From NCBI GenBank assembly GCA_035578155.1, contig JAPWDM010000001.1, positions 161,793,498 to 161,857,497 of the forward strand: 64,000 bases of DNA. Direction: 5' to 3'. This document shows positions 11,268 through 23,669 of the stretch, one piece after another (the first letter of the stretch is position 1; every line of letters starts with the position of its first letter). A program made the translations under genes and the position numbers. The DNA is from Brachynemurus nebulosus. Lineage: Eukaryota; Arthropoda; Insecta; Neuroptera; Myrmeleontidae. The notes beneath the pieces were generated by a model, which saw only the letters and a program-made list of their open reading frames with translations, ran no database searches and was not told where the DNA came from.

Positions 11268-13113
11268 CATCGTTGCAATATTTTATACAAAGATATAATA
11301 TTTAAATAATTGCGTAAAGAAAAAATTGCTTTCATCTAAAATGTTTATAAAAATATTTAATGACATTTTAAAATACTCTAATATTAAAATTATATCTCCG
11401 TATATTAAAAAAAAATTAATAAATTTTCGCTTTGAAATTTCGTCGGATACAGTTGGCTATAGTGTCAAAAAGCAATGCTTTAATATAGGACTCAATATTA
11501 CCACATTTAAAAAACTAAACCTCATGCCAGAACAACCTTAAATGTATACTACTTATGTGTGACCTAACACAAATATTTTAAATTAGAAAGAAAAATATCG
11601 ACTCCGAAAGAAAAGACAATAATTTTTAACAACTACACCAAAGGTCGATTAAACAAATTTGAATTACCGTACGTCAAATTGTAGGTAGTAATTTTAAATC
11701 TGTGTTACCCTTATAGCAATAATTTCAATTTACACTAATAAATCATTACTATATTTCCGAATATGCACGGCTGCACCAAAAATATTATAAAAAAAAAAAT
11801 TAAATTACAATTTCGACGATTACAGTCACTAAATATGTTAATTACATTTCATACCACAGAATACTTCATACAGTATCTAAATGTTCATCAAATACACAAT
11901 ATTTCCCATTGTGTCGACCACTAAAGGGTTAAATCATTCTATCATACTTAACATGCATCCGTTATAAAACAGTTATAGGAATGGAATAATTTTTTTTCTT
12001 TTTTGCTCGTATATTACTTTCAGACAACATTCTTTACAAATGTAGGTAGAGATTTTTGTTTTGTGATGACTGATGACTGATGAATAATTACTAATAAAAT
12101 GCTGACACGCTATAATTATTGGTTTTTAAGTTTTGTTAAAAAAATGTTTTCTGTTCGTAATAAATAATAATCACAATCAAAGTGATTTTTGAATTTTTTA
12201 AAACTTTTTAATGTTATGTTTTGAAATGAATGTTAATTTTTCAAAAATTGAAACGAAGAAGTCACGAAATAAGAATGTTTCGAAGTCTTGTTGGATAATT
12301 ACTGAATTTTTTTTCAATACCCACACTTTATTAAATAATGTAATTTGACTGTCTGGTATTCTTCAATATTTTCGAAAGTATTCTATTTATTGGACTGTTT
12401 CAGAAAAAAAATTCGACAAAACAAATAAGCAACATAAAGTAGAGCCAACTATTTATTTACAAAAGCTTTTTTTTTTGTACAATAAAAGTAACAGAAGATA
12501 AGAAAAAGTTATTGCTGTATAAAAACGAAAAAGAAAAAGAAAAAAAAAGAATAGGAAGAACAAAAAAAAACTACTAAATACGTCTATTGTTGTTACAAAA
12601 AAATACGTTATTTATTCCTTTTGTGTTTCCCTCAAATACTGTACCGATATTTCTGGAGATTATATATATTTATTGAACTATTAAACTATTTTAGCGACTC
12701 GAAAAAATATGTTGGTAACTTTAGAATAACACATAGTCTCAGGTCGGATTTCCCTCTCAGTTTCGTACTTTTATTTTCAAGTCGATCCGTGACACTCTCC
12801 TTTTGATAAGTCAACCGTTAGATCAGACAAAACATTTTTTTTTTTTTTATAAGGTACCTACTAAATTTTGAAGAAGCCTAAATACTAGCTTTTACACGTT
12901 TCTAACTTCAAAAACGACGTACTTCCCATACAAACTTTCATCCCTCATTTTACCATGTTAGGGGATGAATTTCCGAGAATGCTAACACAATCGACTTTTG
13001 TTTATAAACAGAAACCTAAACACCAATTTTCATAGTTCTAAAAATGACAAACAATCTTTTCTTAGGAATCTGCCCAACCTACGTTATATAAAGGACACTT
13101 GTGCAAAATATAA
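11268..13113. other. Unannotated DNA with a possible piggyBac-like end
   Basis: At 11917-11935 'CCACTAAAGGGTTAA' reads as a piggyBac-type terminus on the minus strand (TTAACCCTTTAGTGG). A loosely similar start, TTAACCTTTTGGCG, stands near 9997, but pairing them is not secure. Nothing else recognised. Confidence 0.35.
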
Positions 13114-13115
13114 TA

Positions 13116-14488
13116 CAGTCGGCATTCTGAATATTTCCGCTCTCAATAGTTCCGCTTCCCCAGTTTGAGACTCGAGCGTTACCCCCACTTTGCCACCTAT
13201 TATAATATTTATTTCATAAGAGCTAAAAATGTTTTGTTTATATTAAATGAAAGAAAAATTACCTAAATTGAATAAATATAGTAAGACAATTTAAGTTTGT
13301 AACATCATTATTCGATTAACTGATCAGCATTGTTTATACTGTTCTACTGTTTCACTGATAGGTATCAATTAGTGTCCTCATTATGTAAACAGATAGACAT
13401 AATTTATTATGTGACATACCACGTGAGTTTTTTGAGAGTTGCCATTTCTATTAAAACCAAATTTTTATGATATAAATTGTACTGGAAAAGGTTCTTTTCT
13501 TGGAGGTAATGGAACTGTAACCAAGAAAAACACTATCGGTTGAAGTAGCCTCAAATACATATGCATATTTTTAAAGCCTAACTAATAAATTTGTGAAAAA
13601 TTAAAAAATTAAACTTGGGTAAAAAAATTTTTTTTACTCATTTATGTGGTTAATTAATGCATTAGATCAGTTTTATCGAGAAATTAATATACAGTCACAT
13701 TTAAAAATCTATAAGTTTGTATCATAGCTCGAAAACCATAAGAGCTATAAAGCTCCTGAGTATAGCAATCGATTGCCCCCTTCGATATCTACAACTCTTA
13801 TTTGAATAATTTTTCGATTAAATCAGCGGTTTGGCTGTAATAAAAATGGCAACTCTCGAAAAACTCACATAGTATATCGGTGTTATGCATGCAGGTATAA
13901 AAATTAAATTAGAAAAATACATTTAGAGATGCGAGCGTATTCCTGCAAAATTTTATGAGGAGATACATATTTGATCAGTAAAAGAAAAAGGTTACACAAT
14001 AGTCAATACTTTTTAATTAATAATTAGATTTTTAAAAATAAATAAAATAAACTTGTTAACTACGTACATAAATAGATGATTATAATGAAAATGATATACC
14101 ATTAAGTAATTATACCTAACTGTAAGTCCAATACCGTACATAGGTACATTATACTCATATAGTACAATTATGCATATCAGCATATCTATAGGTACATAAA
14201 CCACTAGAGTTTCGTTTCATGGTTATATAAATATTAATTTAAATTTTTAAGTTACATTATTATTTTTAGACCCCCGTAATTATTTTGACGCTCCTGGAAA
14301 AATTTTCAATTTTGACACAATCATAAATTATTGAAGTACAATTTCTGAATTCAGACATAAAAAAATTTATTACCTTGCTAGCGAGCAATTGGAATTCGGC
14401 GGGGGAACAACAATTCCTGGAAAAGCTATTCCCCTTGTTTCATTTTGCGGAACTATTGAGAAGGAACAACATTTACTGGATCTGTCAG
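13116..14488. mobile_element. Pogo-like element with TA flanks, interrupted
   Basis: The left end (CAGTCGGCATTC) continues into CTCAATAGTTCCGC. The right end, read on the minus strand, gives CTGACAGATCCAG followed by CTCAATAGTTCCGC. TA stands at 13114-13115 and 14489-14490. The terminal repeats are imperfect and long. The element contains the 446-bp TIR element at 13423-13868. No transposase is visible, so it is non-autonomous. Confidence 0.5.
13423..13868 (+). mobile_element. 446-bp TIR element (GTGAGTTTTTTGAGAG family), copy 1
   Basis: The ends GTGAGTTTTTTGAGAGTTGC and its reverse complement (GCAACTCTCGAAAAACTCAC) form inverted repeats of at least 27 bp. An inverted copy lies at 62552-62960, sharing the 'GAGGCTACTTCAACCGA' and 'AGCTATAAAGCTCCTGA' blocks. 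No clear target duplication. Noncoding. Confidence 0.75.
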
Positions 14489-14490
14489 TA

Positions 14491-15341
14491 CCTACAGTAC
14501 CTTGCCTGTCAGTAATTCAGTCAGTGTTAGAGTTTTATTAGGTAAATTTTGGTGGCTTAAATTTTGGCAAAAGAGAACATCACAAAATGTTTCATTACCA
14601 AAACATGTTAAAAATTTCACTGCATATCAGCTATCACCAATGTAAAAGCCAGAAAATATAAATCCTAAATAGCAGTGAATTTTACATTTTAAGAGGATTT
14701 CACTATATAATGAGGTAACATTGCTAACATACACATATACCTGCTTATTGGTTTTAATTCAACCATTTTTATTATGACTATAATTCGGTCCCTTTATCGC
14801 GGTGCGTATTAAATACTTTTTGTGTATCGGGAATTCATCTTAAATGACCTGATGATAACTGTGAAAAAGATTATAAAATTCTAAGCCCGAATATATAAAT
14901 TATGTGTCCCTTTTGATGTTGAAAATGGTCATTATTATACCAAATTCTGTATGTGTATATTTTTAAACACAGAAAATATCCTATAGAAAAGAGACATTTT
15001 TGAAAGAGATTATACGAAATATATTTTTAACTTATAGCTAAGCTATACCTAGTAAAAGAAAACAAAATAAAAGCATCCCACAAAAATTTGTTTAATCATA
15101 AAAATTTTATAATAAATATAAAATCGTATAAGGATGTAATAATATGTCCTTAGTATTTCTATTCTACATTCTACAAAATGTATCAAAATAGTTTTAAGTT
15201 AAATTCTTAACAACTTACGATTTATAACTTAATGAAAATTTTTCCCATTTGTAACTCAAACGTACCTGAAACAAAAGAAAGAAAATATAAGCTTCAATTA
15301 TTGAAGTAAATAGTTATTTATGCAACAAGTTGCAAAATGAA
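14491..15341. other. No feature seen
   Basis: A+T-rich sequence, no recognisable domain or terminal repeat. Confidence 0.4.
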
Positions 15342-15412
15342 AGTATTGTCTATACGCGAGTCGTACAGTTGTCCAACGAGGCTTTCCGAGCTCGACAACT
15401 GTACGACGAGTG
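15342..15412. repeat. GC-tipped hairpin
   Basis: CGAGTCGTACAGTTGTC on the left pairs with GACAACTGTACGACGAG on the right around a tip AACGAGGCTTTCCGAGCTC. Outer sequences are weakly complementary too. Same architecture as 6966-7102 and 49838-49950, with no evident sequence identity in the stems. Confidence 0.75.
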
Positions 15413-16103
15413 AAAAAAAAAACATTTATTTTACACGTGTTACATGCAATAGTTTTCGCAATTCTTAATTAGAATGAAAAAATTAACGAAAAATGGAAAA
15501 ATAATCTCTAATTATTAAAAGTTTGACAACTACATTAAAAAATAGTTATTAATAATAATAATTAGTACGTATCGAACATAATTTTTTATAACGACGGCTT
15601 CTAAAGTTTAATAGAGAGAAAAAAATTAATAATTTGTAAACAATTTTAGAAAATGGTAAGGTTAATATTATTTTATAATAAGGTGAAAAATTTTCTACTC
15701 CTGTTGAAGAACACACTTATTACATATCCGTCAATTGTTGAGAAAGTTAGGCATTACTCAAAGGTGTGGAGGATTATTCAAATGGTCATTATTCAATACC
15801 TTTCGACTAATGAAATCACCGTATTAACCATTATTCAATGGGCTTGCGATTGTTTTGTGAATAATATATCTATAAGTTTTAATTATTTAATATATGTTGC
15901 GTAGTAACGTCTAAGAAGGAAAGGGCACGACCTGGGAAATCGACTTTGGGATGGGATTTCGCAGGATTATAGTCCCTTAGAAGATTAATTAATTGTGAAA
16001 ATATATAGACCCATTGGCCAGTCAATTTCGAGTAAAACGCTTTCAAATTTCTAGCTTCATTTACTGTATATTTATATATGAGATATTTGAAGGTCAAATC
16101 AAC

Positions 16104-16192
16104 AGTTAGCGTAGCTCAGTCGGTAGCGTGTCACAGTGGCAACGAGTGCACGGGTTCGATTCCGACTGCAAGTAATATTTTTTTTTTTTTTT
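16104..16192 (+). ncRNA. tRNA-like sequence (SINE head or tRNA pseudogene)
   Basis: A-box match TAGCTCAGTCGG at 16112-16123 and exact B-box GGTTCGATTCC at 16153-16163, 29 nt apart, followed by a T run (about 16177-16192) that could end RNA polymerase III transcription. The D arm is plausible. The T stem pairs only at its inner two base pairs, the anticodon stem-loop has no proper 7-nt loop, and the acceptor stem does not close, so a functional tRNA is unlikely. A more decayed relative is at 38762-38823 on the other strand. Confidence 0.65.
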
Positions 16193-18133
16193 TGATTTTG
16201 TTAATTAAATATTAAAATTAATAAATTTCAAAAATAAATAATTATTTCTAACAATAAATATCATAAATTAAAATGTAATAGTATTTTTTTTTTAATTTGT
16301 AACCATTTACTTAATAATTTTTTAATAAGTATCCAGCTTTTCTTACATAGGTAAATAAAAATTACCAAAATCGTTTTTTAATTAAAAAAAATTAAAAATT
16401 TTATTGATTATAAATTCACTTATAATTATATTCAAGAGCAGGGATCATAATTTGGGAATTGCAACAAAATAATTATAGTAACTTAGAGTTTAAATTTGAA
16501 TGATAAATTGATATGAGAAAGAGCAAAGAAATAATCTATGTATATATTTAGGATCTCAATAACCGAAGGGTGTAAAAACTGATCACACTTTTGAGTAGAT
16601 TTACCCAAATTCATTATCACCCAAGTTGAAATGAATGGTTCGATATCTGGGACGTTGAAAAATCAATTTTGTCACGCCTTGTATATTTATTATATCTTTC
16701 TAGAAAAAAAAATACACATATATGTACGTATAATAAAAATTTCTAAAAGGAATTTTTAAATAATGAATTTTATTATTATTTTTCATATATGTAGGCCCGC
16801 AGCACACACGGGTACACACACATATAAACGCGGTAATAAACATTTATTTAAGTATTAAGATAATAAAAAAAAAAATGGACCGAAGAAACGGACCAAACGA
16901 ACGAAGCAAGAGAAAAAAATTGAGAAATCTCTTTTTATTTAATGCATTATTATTTATCAAGCTTGCTTTGGACATTATGAATAAAAAAAAGGGATAATCT
17001 TCTGTATTGTATAATATTCAAAAATGTAGGTATCTATGTATTATATAAGTTGAAGATATGTGGTATTTTTACATAAAATTTTCAATGTCTCTGCGGTCAT
17101 AATAAAGTACCCATTTAAGAAAGTTAACGATTTGACACGCTTTAAATATATGTATACATACAAACCAAATACACCTGCGGAAGACTGATGGCTATAATCA
17201 CGCTGATGGCCATAACCTACAATGACGAAACGCCCAACTAGTATACCTTTTCCAACAATTTTTGGGTTGACTTTTCGAGAGGGTGTTATTAGTGATCATA
17301 AACTTTCAAGATGTTAAATTATTTTATTACTTACAACAAATACCACCCTATGTTCACCCCAATTGTATTTAAATTTGTTACCTGTTTTACAAGCGACGGT
17401 TTCTTTTTGCATTCATATAGATAAGTAGGTAACATGCTGCGAACAATACTGCTGATTATTGCCGTACTTGAAAAGTCATCTCATTTAAATATTGAAAAAC
17501 TATACTTCCTTTTTTACAACTAATATACACTTTATATGACGCGTTATAGCGTTGTGTTGCAGCTAGTTCTGTTTCATTTGACGTTGTACAACGTCCATGA
17601 CCACAAACCTGTTCATTTTAAATATTTTTGCTAAGAATCGATTCACTCAAAGGGATGACTGACTAAACATTCGTGAAATTTGCTATACATAGTTATGCAA
17701 TGCATATACTTATGGACACATTTAGGTATATGAACGTTTCGGTAAATAATGGTAGGGACTATCAGTATGTCACTGTGTCGAAGGAATGTAAGACCTCTAT
17801 AAGACTATAAGACCACTGGATGTCTGGATATCATAACATATTCATTCATCCATTTCAAATATTTCATATTTAACTCGGGGTTGCTTCATGTTTGTTTATA
17901 CCTACATCTTATTTATTTTAATACTACAAATTTTCCACATAATACTTCGTTTAAACATTTGGAGGTTAATTTTAAACACAAATCAGCAAGATACAAAGAA
18001 GCAATTAATATTTTTATATGTTATAATGTTGAAAATCGTTTACTTCAAAATGTTTCAATTACGAAATAAACTTGTTTTTGAAACAAAAAATTAAAGGATT
18101 AGTTTTTCCTTTTCTTCTTAAATTATATTTCAT
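16193..18133. other. Mostly unannotated DNA
   Basis: Contains (A)n/(T)n runs and, at 17181-17225, two near copies of GCTGATGGC-ATAA followed by GACGAAACG. This type of motif is seen at the edges of some retroelements. The open frames at 17881-18094 show no domain. Confidence 0.35.
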
Positions 18134-18137
18134 TTAA

Positions 18138-18394
18138 GGGAAGATTCGCTAAAAAAAAGGAATCGATTTTTTTTCCTTAATTATGTCCCTTAAGGTGTTA
18201 GATATATTTTCCTAAAATTTTATTTTAAAAAAATGAAAAATCAAAAAGTTATGGGCATTTTAGTGCACGCATTTTACTATACCTAATTCAATTTTTTTTT
18301 AAAAAAAAAAGCAAAACTAAATGGTTTTTTCTCGGAAGTATATTTTTTTGACATAAAAAAATCGATTTTTGATGTTTTTTTGACGAATCTCCCC
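18138..18394. mobile_element. TTAA-flanked MITE, short copy
   Basis: TTAA at 18134-18137 and 18395-18398. The ends GGGAAGATTCGCTAAAAAAA and TTTTTTTGACGAATCTCCCC are inverted repeats. About 230 bp of interior match the left and right thirds of the 701-bp copy at 7292-7992 (for example 'AATTATGT-CCTTAAG-TGTTAGA'), so it is an internally deleted relative. Confidence 0.82.
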
Positions 18395-18398
18395 TTAA

Positions 18399-20203
18399 TA
18401 AATCCATATTTTTTTAGTTTTTTCTCTCCTAGTCAACGTATTACTGTCAATATAGGTTATTTTATAAACGACTGTCTACCAGATCTCAACTGTTTAAACT
18501 TTTACAGCGTAACGATTGTTAATATTATATTATTTATCAAGGAGCGCAAGTGTGATTTTTAAGGCGCCGGATGTAGTTTGCGGATCAGAGGATTCTTAAG
18601 CATCCGTGGCCGTAAAAATAAACTTACGGGGGCCGAATATGAGTTATTTAAGTTATTTAAGTTATTTTTTTAATCAAAAATTTGCTAATTAACGGTACAC
18701 ATTTTTATCTGCCTAGGAAAGTAAGTAAACTTTTATGACATGTTATTTTTTGTAACTATATAGTAACCAGAAAACAGAATGGCAATATTGCTTTAGTGCC
18801 AAGTTACCGGCTATGTAAATACAAACTTGCGTTTCAAGTGGCTGAAAAAAGTAATTTTAAGTATAAAAATTTATAAAGATTGTTTTAATTTAATTGAAGA
18901 AAAATCGCTTAGCTACTAGAATAGGTATAGACCAAATTCACTAAAAATGGTCTGACATCATCAAACAAATGCAACAAATGAAGCAAAATTAGACGCACGC
19001 ATTCTTTTTCTTTGTCTTTTTGTTATTTTCATATTGGAATAACTATTTTAGCTTAAGTTTGTACGTCAAAATTTGCTTCATTTATTAATAACGTTAAACT
19101 ACTTTCAAATGATTATGTTAAATTAATTTTTTATTAAATTAAACTCACCTCCACTTTTCTTACCTACGATGCAAGGGGTTAAAAGAGAAAGTATTTATTT
19201 AGTTTCGTAACACAATATTTCTTTCATTTTTATTAACTAATCAAACCTACAATTAAGCATGCGACATGCATTGCAAAGGAATTTTCATTTTCGTGAAAAC
19301 TGGAACAACTGATTTTTGAAATTACGCTCTAAACATATGGTTTTACAGGTTTGTGTAATATGTATATGTATGTTACCATAATACACTCCTACTTGTCTAC
19401 AGGATAGAGTAGGTAAATACCTTTTGGATATGTTGCTAACTTTAGTAGCTGCAATAATGTGCACTACACTATCATAAATGCCAGAGTTTTTGCAAATAAT
19501 TTATAATTACATTGAGATGAGAATATTATGTGATTACAACAACTGCATATAATATTGTTTTCATATATATACATACATACCTAACATACAAAGTTAAATT
19601 ACACAACATAGAAAATAATATAACAAGTGACGGAAAGATGAATAAGTTCAAGTTGTGTTTCTTTAGCTATAAACGTTTTCCAGTAATTTTTTTCTATCAT
19701 ATTGTATGTGTTATTCATATTTCACGTTGCAATGGGTGATTCTCGCGTAACGGAATCCAACTGAAAAACACATGGTTTTAAATTTTCAAGATCTTCTATT
19801 TTTACAATTGATAAGTAAGTGTTGTAAACCAATTGAAATCAGTTTTCCTGTATTTCTCCGAATTAGCTGCAAAACAGAAACCAAGATAACGTCAACAAAT
19901 AGTTCTTCCAGTACCTAAGTAAGTAACATATCTAAATTCATTGGCTTAAATTCAATAATTTAAAAGTAACTTAAGGGATATTTAGGACCGACCAGACCAA
20001 GACGGTCATCTTGCGGGCTAAGTGAATAAGCGGATAAGTAATATAATTATATTGCACTATTTTATAGTGCAATCACCCTTATACCCAAACATACAGTTTA
20101 TACCCAAACATTCAAGTAGGCAATAATTTCTGAACACTTGAAATTAAAGTCAAGTGGATTTAAATTTTGACATAGGAAATGTAATACGTGTTATGTTCAG
20201 TTT
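18399..20203. other. No feature seen
   Basis: A+T-rich. TTAA-adjacent strings near 19178 (GGGGTTAA) and 19973 (TTAAGGGATATTTAGGACC) might be single piggyBac-type ends, but no partners were found. Confidence 0.35.
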
Positions 20204-20963
20204 TAGGGATTGTAAATTTACAGACCTTTTCATTTACCGGAAATTCGGTAAATTTTTTTAGCAAAACCGGTTTACCGGTAATTTAGCGGTATTTTTAAAA
20301 CACGAAAAATATAAGAATAAATATTAGAAAAAAAAAATAAAAACGTAAAATTATTTTATTAAGGTCATTATATATTCAGTATACAAAATAAGATAAAAAT
20401 TATGTAAAAAAATTGTATCTGTTTGATTTTACGACTTTGTTGGTATCTACAGCTTCCTTCACAGAAATAGGTATACCGATTTTTATTGTTTATTGAAAAA
20501 ATAGTTTTAAATTTTGTTAAATAATCATAAAATATGAATCAATTATATATACCTATCTGTAATAAAAATTTACTTACCGCTTCTTACAATGTAATCATTT
20601 AACGTAATGTTTAATTATTTTGGAAAAGGTACAGCTGATTTAAATAATATTTAAGTAAATTCAAAAAGGACGTTTTATTGCATATATTATGAATTTTAAA
20701 ACTGACCATTGCATTGTGCGATTTTATTGTACCATAGAATAGTTTATTATGGATACACAGTAAGGGGTAATCTGATTGTGTACATTTACCTTCAATAAAC
20801 TTGGTCATTCTTCTATGAAATGAAATGAACTTATTAATTCGATAAATTATTTTTAATTTATCGAATTACCGGTAAAAAATCAGGGATTTACCGTTATTTT
20901 TAAGGCATTTTTAGTAATTTACTGGTAAACCAGTTTACCGGTTTACCGGTATTACAATCCCTA
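20204..20963. mobile_element. hAT-like MITE rich in ACCGGT/TTTACCGG
   Basis: Ends TAGGGATTGTAA and its reverse complement TTACAATCCCTA. Both subterminal regions hold clusters of TTTACCGGT and ACCGGTAAAC. A TAGGGAT-type start fits hAT. The expected 8-bp duplication is weak (TTCAGTTT against GTCGGCTT, 5 of 8), so it is either old or the exact ends are off. The minus-strand open frame at 20611-20808 has no domain. Confidence 0.65.
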
Positions 20964-21139
20964 GTCGGCTTGTCATGTTTTAGCTCTTATGTCAAGTACG
21001 TATGCAATATAATTTCCTAATTACCGTTCTGGGCACCCGCCACTGTCTGTCCTCACACTAACACCACTGTATATGAATGAAAGGAAGTATATTAAGAAAA
21101 TACTCTTCAGAGATGAGATTAACCATATATTGAAGTATA

Positions 21140-21955
21140 AAAAAAAGTACCATTGATAAATATTGCAAAATGGCGGCACCGAGGTCATTCTCCCAAGGTA
21201 GGTAAGCTAAATTTCCGTGGTACAACGTTGCTGGTGCAAATCTGAGTCTGGAGTAAAATAAAAAAATATCCTCATAATCTACATTGTTAGTGAAATACGT
21301 ATAGGAAATTTTCGATAACTTAATTTTGAACATTTTTTTATAAACATGCTATTACCTTTTTTAATGGTTCAAAAGGGAGCATACTAGTTCGCTCCCGCGG
21401 TCAGACTTTAATATTATCTTGAAGAAAGGTCGTAGGTTAGTTGGCTCCCGACTTGTTATCTACTGACAGGTAAAATTAATTACTTAAATGATGATGGGGA
21501 GAAGGGGTAGCAGGCAGATAGTAAGATGGAAAGTAACTAAACAAACCTAACCTTAAATAACCTCACCACCTAGTTTTATATCAAAAATCGCAACATATTG
21601 TTCAAACTAATTAAACGAACCTAAACTTAACTAACCTCACCACCTAGTTTTTATATCAAAAATCTAACGGGAGCGAACTAGTATACGGTCTAGATGGGAC
21701 CAAACTAGTATACGGTCACGAGAGCGAACTAGTATACTACCCTTCAGGGTTATCTGACCGCTGATAGTTAATACTTTTAAAATTTCCTACATGTTTCACT
21801 AAATGTAGATTAAGAGAATATTTTTCATTTTCTTACAGGTTCAAAGGGTTCCAGGTTTACACTAGCTACACTACGTGCCGTGGAGCGTCTCAAATTCAAC
21901 ATGTTTCGAGAGAATGGCTCTAGCGCCACCATTTTACAATTTTTATCAAAGATAA
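21140..21955. mobile_element. Foldback element with about 170-bp arms
   Basis: The left arm (about 21140-21310) is an imperfect reverse complement of the right arm (about 21778-21955). Shared blocks include AAAATTTCCTA, TGTAGATTA-GAG-ATATTTTT and GCGCCACCATTTT against AAAATGGCGGCACC. The arms flank a separate element (21375-21742). The minus-strand open frame at 21058-21333 lies in the left arm and is not supported as a gene. Confidence 0.6.
21375..21742. mobile_element. TIR element with repeated ACTAGTATAC
   Basis: Left GGGAGCATACTAGTTCGCTC is an inverted repeat of right GAGCGAACTAGTATACTACC. The right side carries three copies of (C)(G/C)AACTAGTATAC. Its interior has a roughly 70-bp tandem duplication around 'CCTCACCACCTAGTTTT'. 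It sits between the arms of the 21140-21955 foldback. Confidence 0.6.
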
Positions 21956-22784
21956 TTTTTTTATATATGTATATATACATCAGTATATATCTATAAATAT
22001 CCTTGAATAGTATTTGCTTTACGCTTATAAAAATATGCTCTTTTCGGTGATTACCTACACTGGCATTCCTCCTTAATATTATAATTCAAAATTCTAATCG
22101 TCATTTTTTTAAATTTATTTTAGTTTATTATCGGAAAAACGAAATATGAAATATGAAAGTCTGTACGACATCAAGTTTATAGAAATACTAACGTTTATAA
22201 ATTAACAACATTTACGTTTAAAGGTTATAGGTTTTAGTAGTAATCCGAGTAAATTACTGAGTAGCAAAAACTGAAAGTATTATATATTTGTTAGACCATG
22301 GAAAATATGCTTCAAGAAAATATAATATACCTTCCGGTAAACGTCGGTATGCATTGGAGATTATAAAACACTTTTTTTGAATAGCTAACATACAATTTCG
22401 TAATTCATATTAAGAGTTTAAGACATTTTATTCTATAGATACAATATTCTCATTTCAATAATATTTCTTCTTTCTTTATCTTTTAATTAAGTAAAGTAAG
22501 TAGGTGCGCGGCATAGTGAGTAGAATGTATTTCTATTGCTGTTTTTATACATTTATTTATATAGCATAACGGTTAATTCTGAAACAATTTTATGATATTG
22601 AATATGTATACAATAAAATTTAAATGAACAAAGGAAATAAAATGTTCATATTATACATTTTATACGCTTACAATAAGTAAATATTAAAGGTAGCCTTTAG
22701 GAAAAAAACACATTTTGATTTTTCCTGGATGACCATTACTCCAAAATATCCTTAAAAAATAAGTAAATATATTACTTACAAGGA
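21956..22784. other. No feature seen
   Basis: A+T-rich DNA without recognisable coding or terminal repeats. Confidence 0.4.
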
Positions 22785-22944
22785 TTATAATATTTAAACA
22801 AGAGTACCTACATATTCATTAATGGTAACAGTTATAAGATAGACCCGAATATCGATTGTTCGCTGTGCAATCTTTTTGAGAATGAGACCCTCTTTCATAT
22901 TATGTTGAGATGCCTCATTTATGAACATATGAGGCAGTGGTATC
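22785..22944 (+). pseudogene. LINE (non-LTR retrotransposon) ORF2 3' fragment, part 1
   Basis: Translation in one frame runs through INGNSYKIDPN, then CSLCNLFENETLFHIMLRC, then a Tyr- and Glu-rich stretch ending RQWYL. The C-x2-C-x7-H-x4-C spacing with 'E-TLFHI' is the zinc-knuckle region found just after the reverse transcriptase of many arthropod LINEs. The frame is cut by the hAT at 22945-23669 and resumes after it. An upstream stop (about 22783) and the absence of the RT domain show this is a 5'-truncated dead copy. Confidence 0.7.
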
Positions 22945-23669
22945 TAGGGATGGAACGATACGAGTAAATACAAGTACTTATTCGATACTTTTCTTTCGAT
23001 ACCAAGTACTTTTGGTATCGATACTTTAGAACTAAGTACCAAGTAGGTATTGATCAAAAGTACTCGTATCGGTACTCATTCGTAACGCTCGTAACATTCG
23101 TAACGGGCTCTGTGTTCATAACAGTGTAGGTGGTGTAGGTAGACCGTAGAATAAGACAACTGCCGTAACATTGTTAACCCTGCACTGCCCTACCTCTCTG
23201 AGACTCAGATTTCGTTCACAAATCACACAACGTTGATTTTTAATCTTTGCAAGTGGAAGTGACGCCATTATATATTTTACTCTTGCTGTGTTACGTACGT
23301 TGTGTATTTTAGTTTTGCTAAATTGATAAAGGTAGATTTGAATACGATTTGGTCACGTTAGATCTATTAAAACGTTTCCAATGTTATAGGTATAAACAGG
23401 CGCGGATATATTTACACATTGTCGGTACCTCTGTACCTTGTGAGAGGCTATTTTCGAAAGTCGGGGCGACAATCACTGCTGTACGAATCCATTTATGGGG
23501 AAAATATCTCGAAAAGTTATTACTTTTGGGGAGTACCTCAAAAACAAAACTGACCGATACGAGTAAGTATCGATACTTTTTAGTCGATACTGAGTAGGTA
23601 TCGATATTTTCTTACCGATACGGTATAGAGTAAAAGTATCGATACCTACGTGGTATCGTCCCATCCCTA
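22945..23669 (+). mobile_element. hAT element, internally deleted, inserted in a LINE
   Basis: The ends TAGGGATGGAACGATAC and (minus strand) TAGGGATGGGACGATAC are inverted repeats. GTGGTATC (22937-22944) and TTGGTATC (23670-23677) form an 8-bp target duplication with one mismatch, the hAT size. Subterminal regions carry many TATCGATAC/AAGTAC words. It retains only the last part of the transposase (23349-23597). It interrupts a LINE reading frame between Tyr-Leu and the following codons. Confidence 0.88.
23349..23597 (+). pseudogene. hAT transposase C-terminal dimerisation domain remnant
   Basis: The 82-residue frame contains GTSVPCERLFSKVGATITAV, followed by R-x2-L and LEKLLLL. This is the signature of the hAT C-terminal dimerisation region ('TS-PSERxFS-xG-i-xxRxxL'), reached here after a short lead. 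Full hAT transposases are around 600 residues. The BED zinc finger and the catalytic Asp/Glu core are absent, and the last residues read into terminal repeat DNA. The Met at the start is incidental. It cannot act as a transposase. Confidence 0.85.

Noticed and set aside
11917..11935. TTAACCCTTTAGTGG (minus strand) as the right end of a 1.9 kb piggyBac-like element starting near 9997
   Set aside because: The proposed left end TTAACCTTTTGGCG matches only in the first few bases, and the inner sequences differ. Kept as a possible single end only.
16104..16175. Functional tRNA gene
   Set aside because: The acceptor stem does not close, the T stem has only two good pairs, and the anticodon loop has the wrong size.
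17181..17240. Hammerhead-ribozyme-like CTGATG...GACGAAAC motif
   Set aside because: The residue after CUGAUG is G instead of the required A, helix II is only a few weak pairs, and no helix III or cleavage triplet pairs. It more likely reflects the GATGGC/GAAACG wording seen at some retroelement edges.
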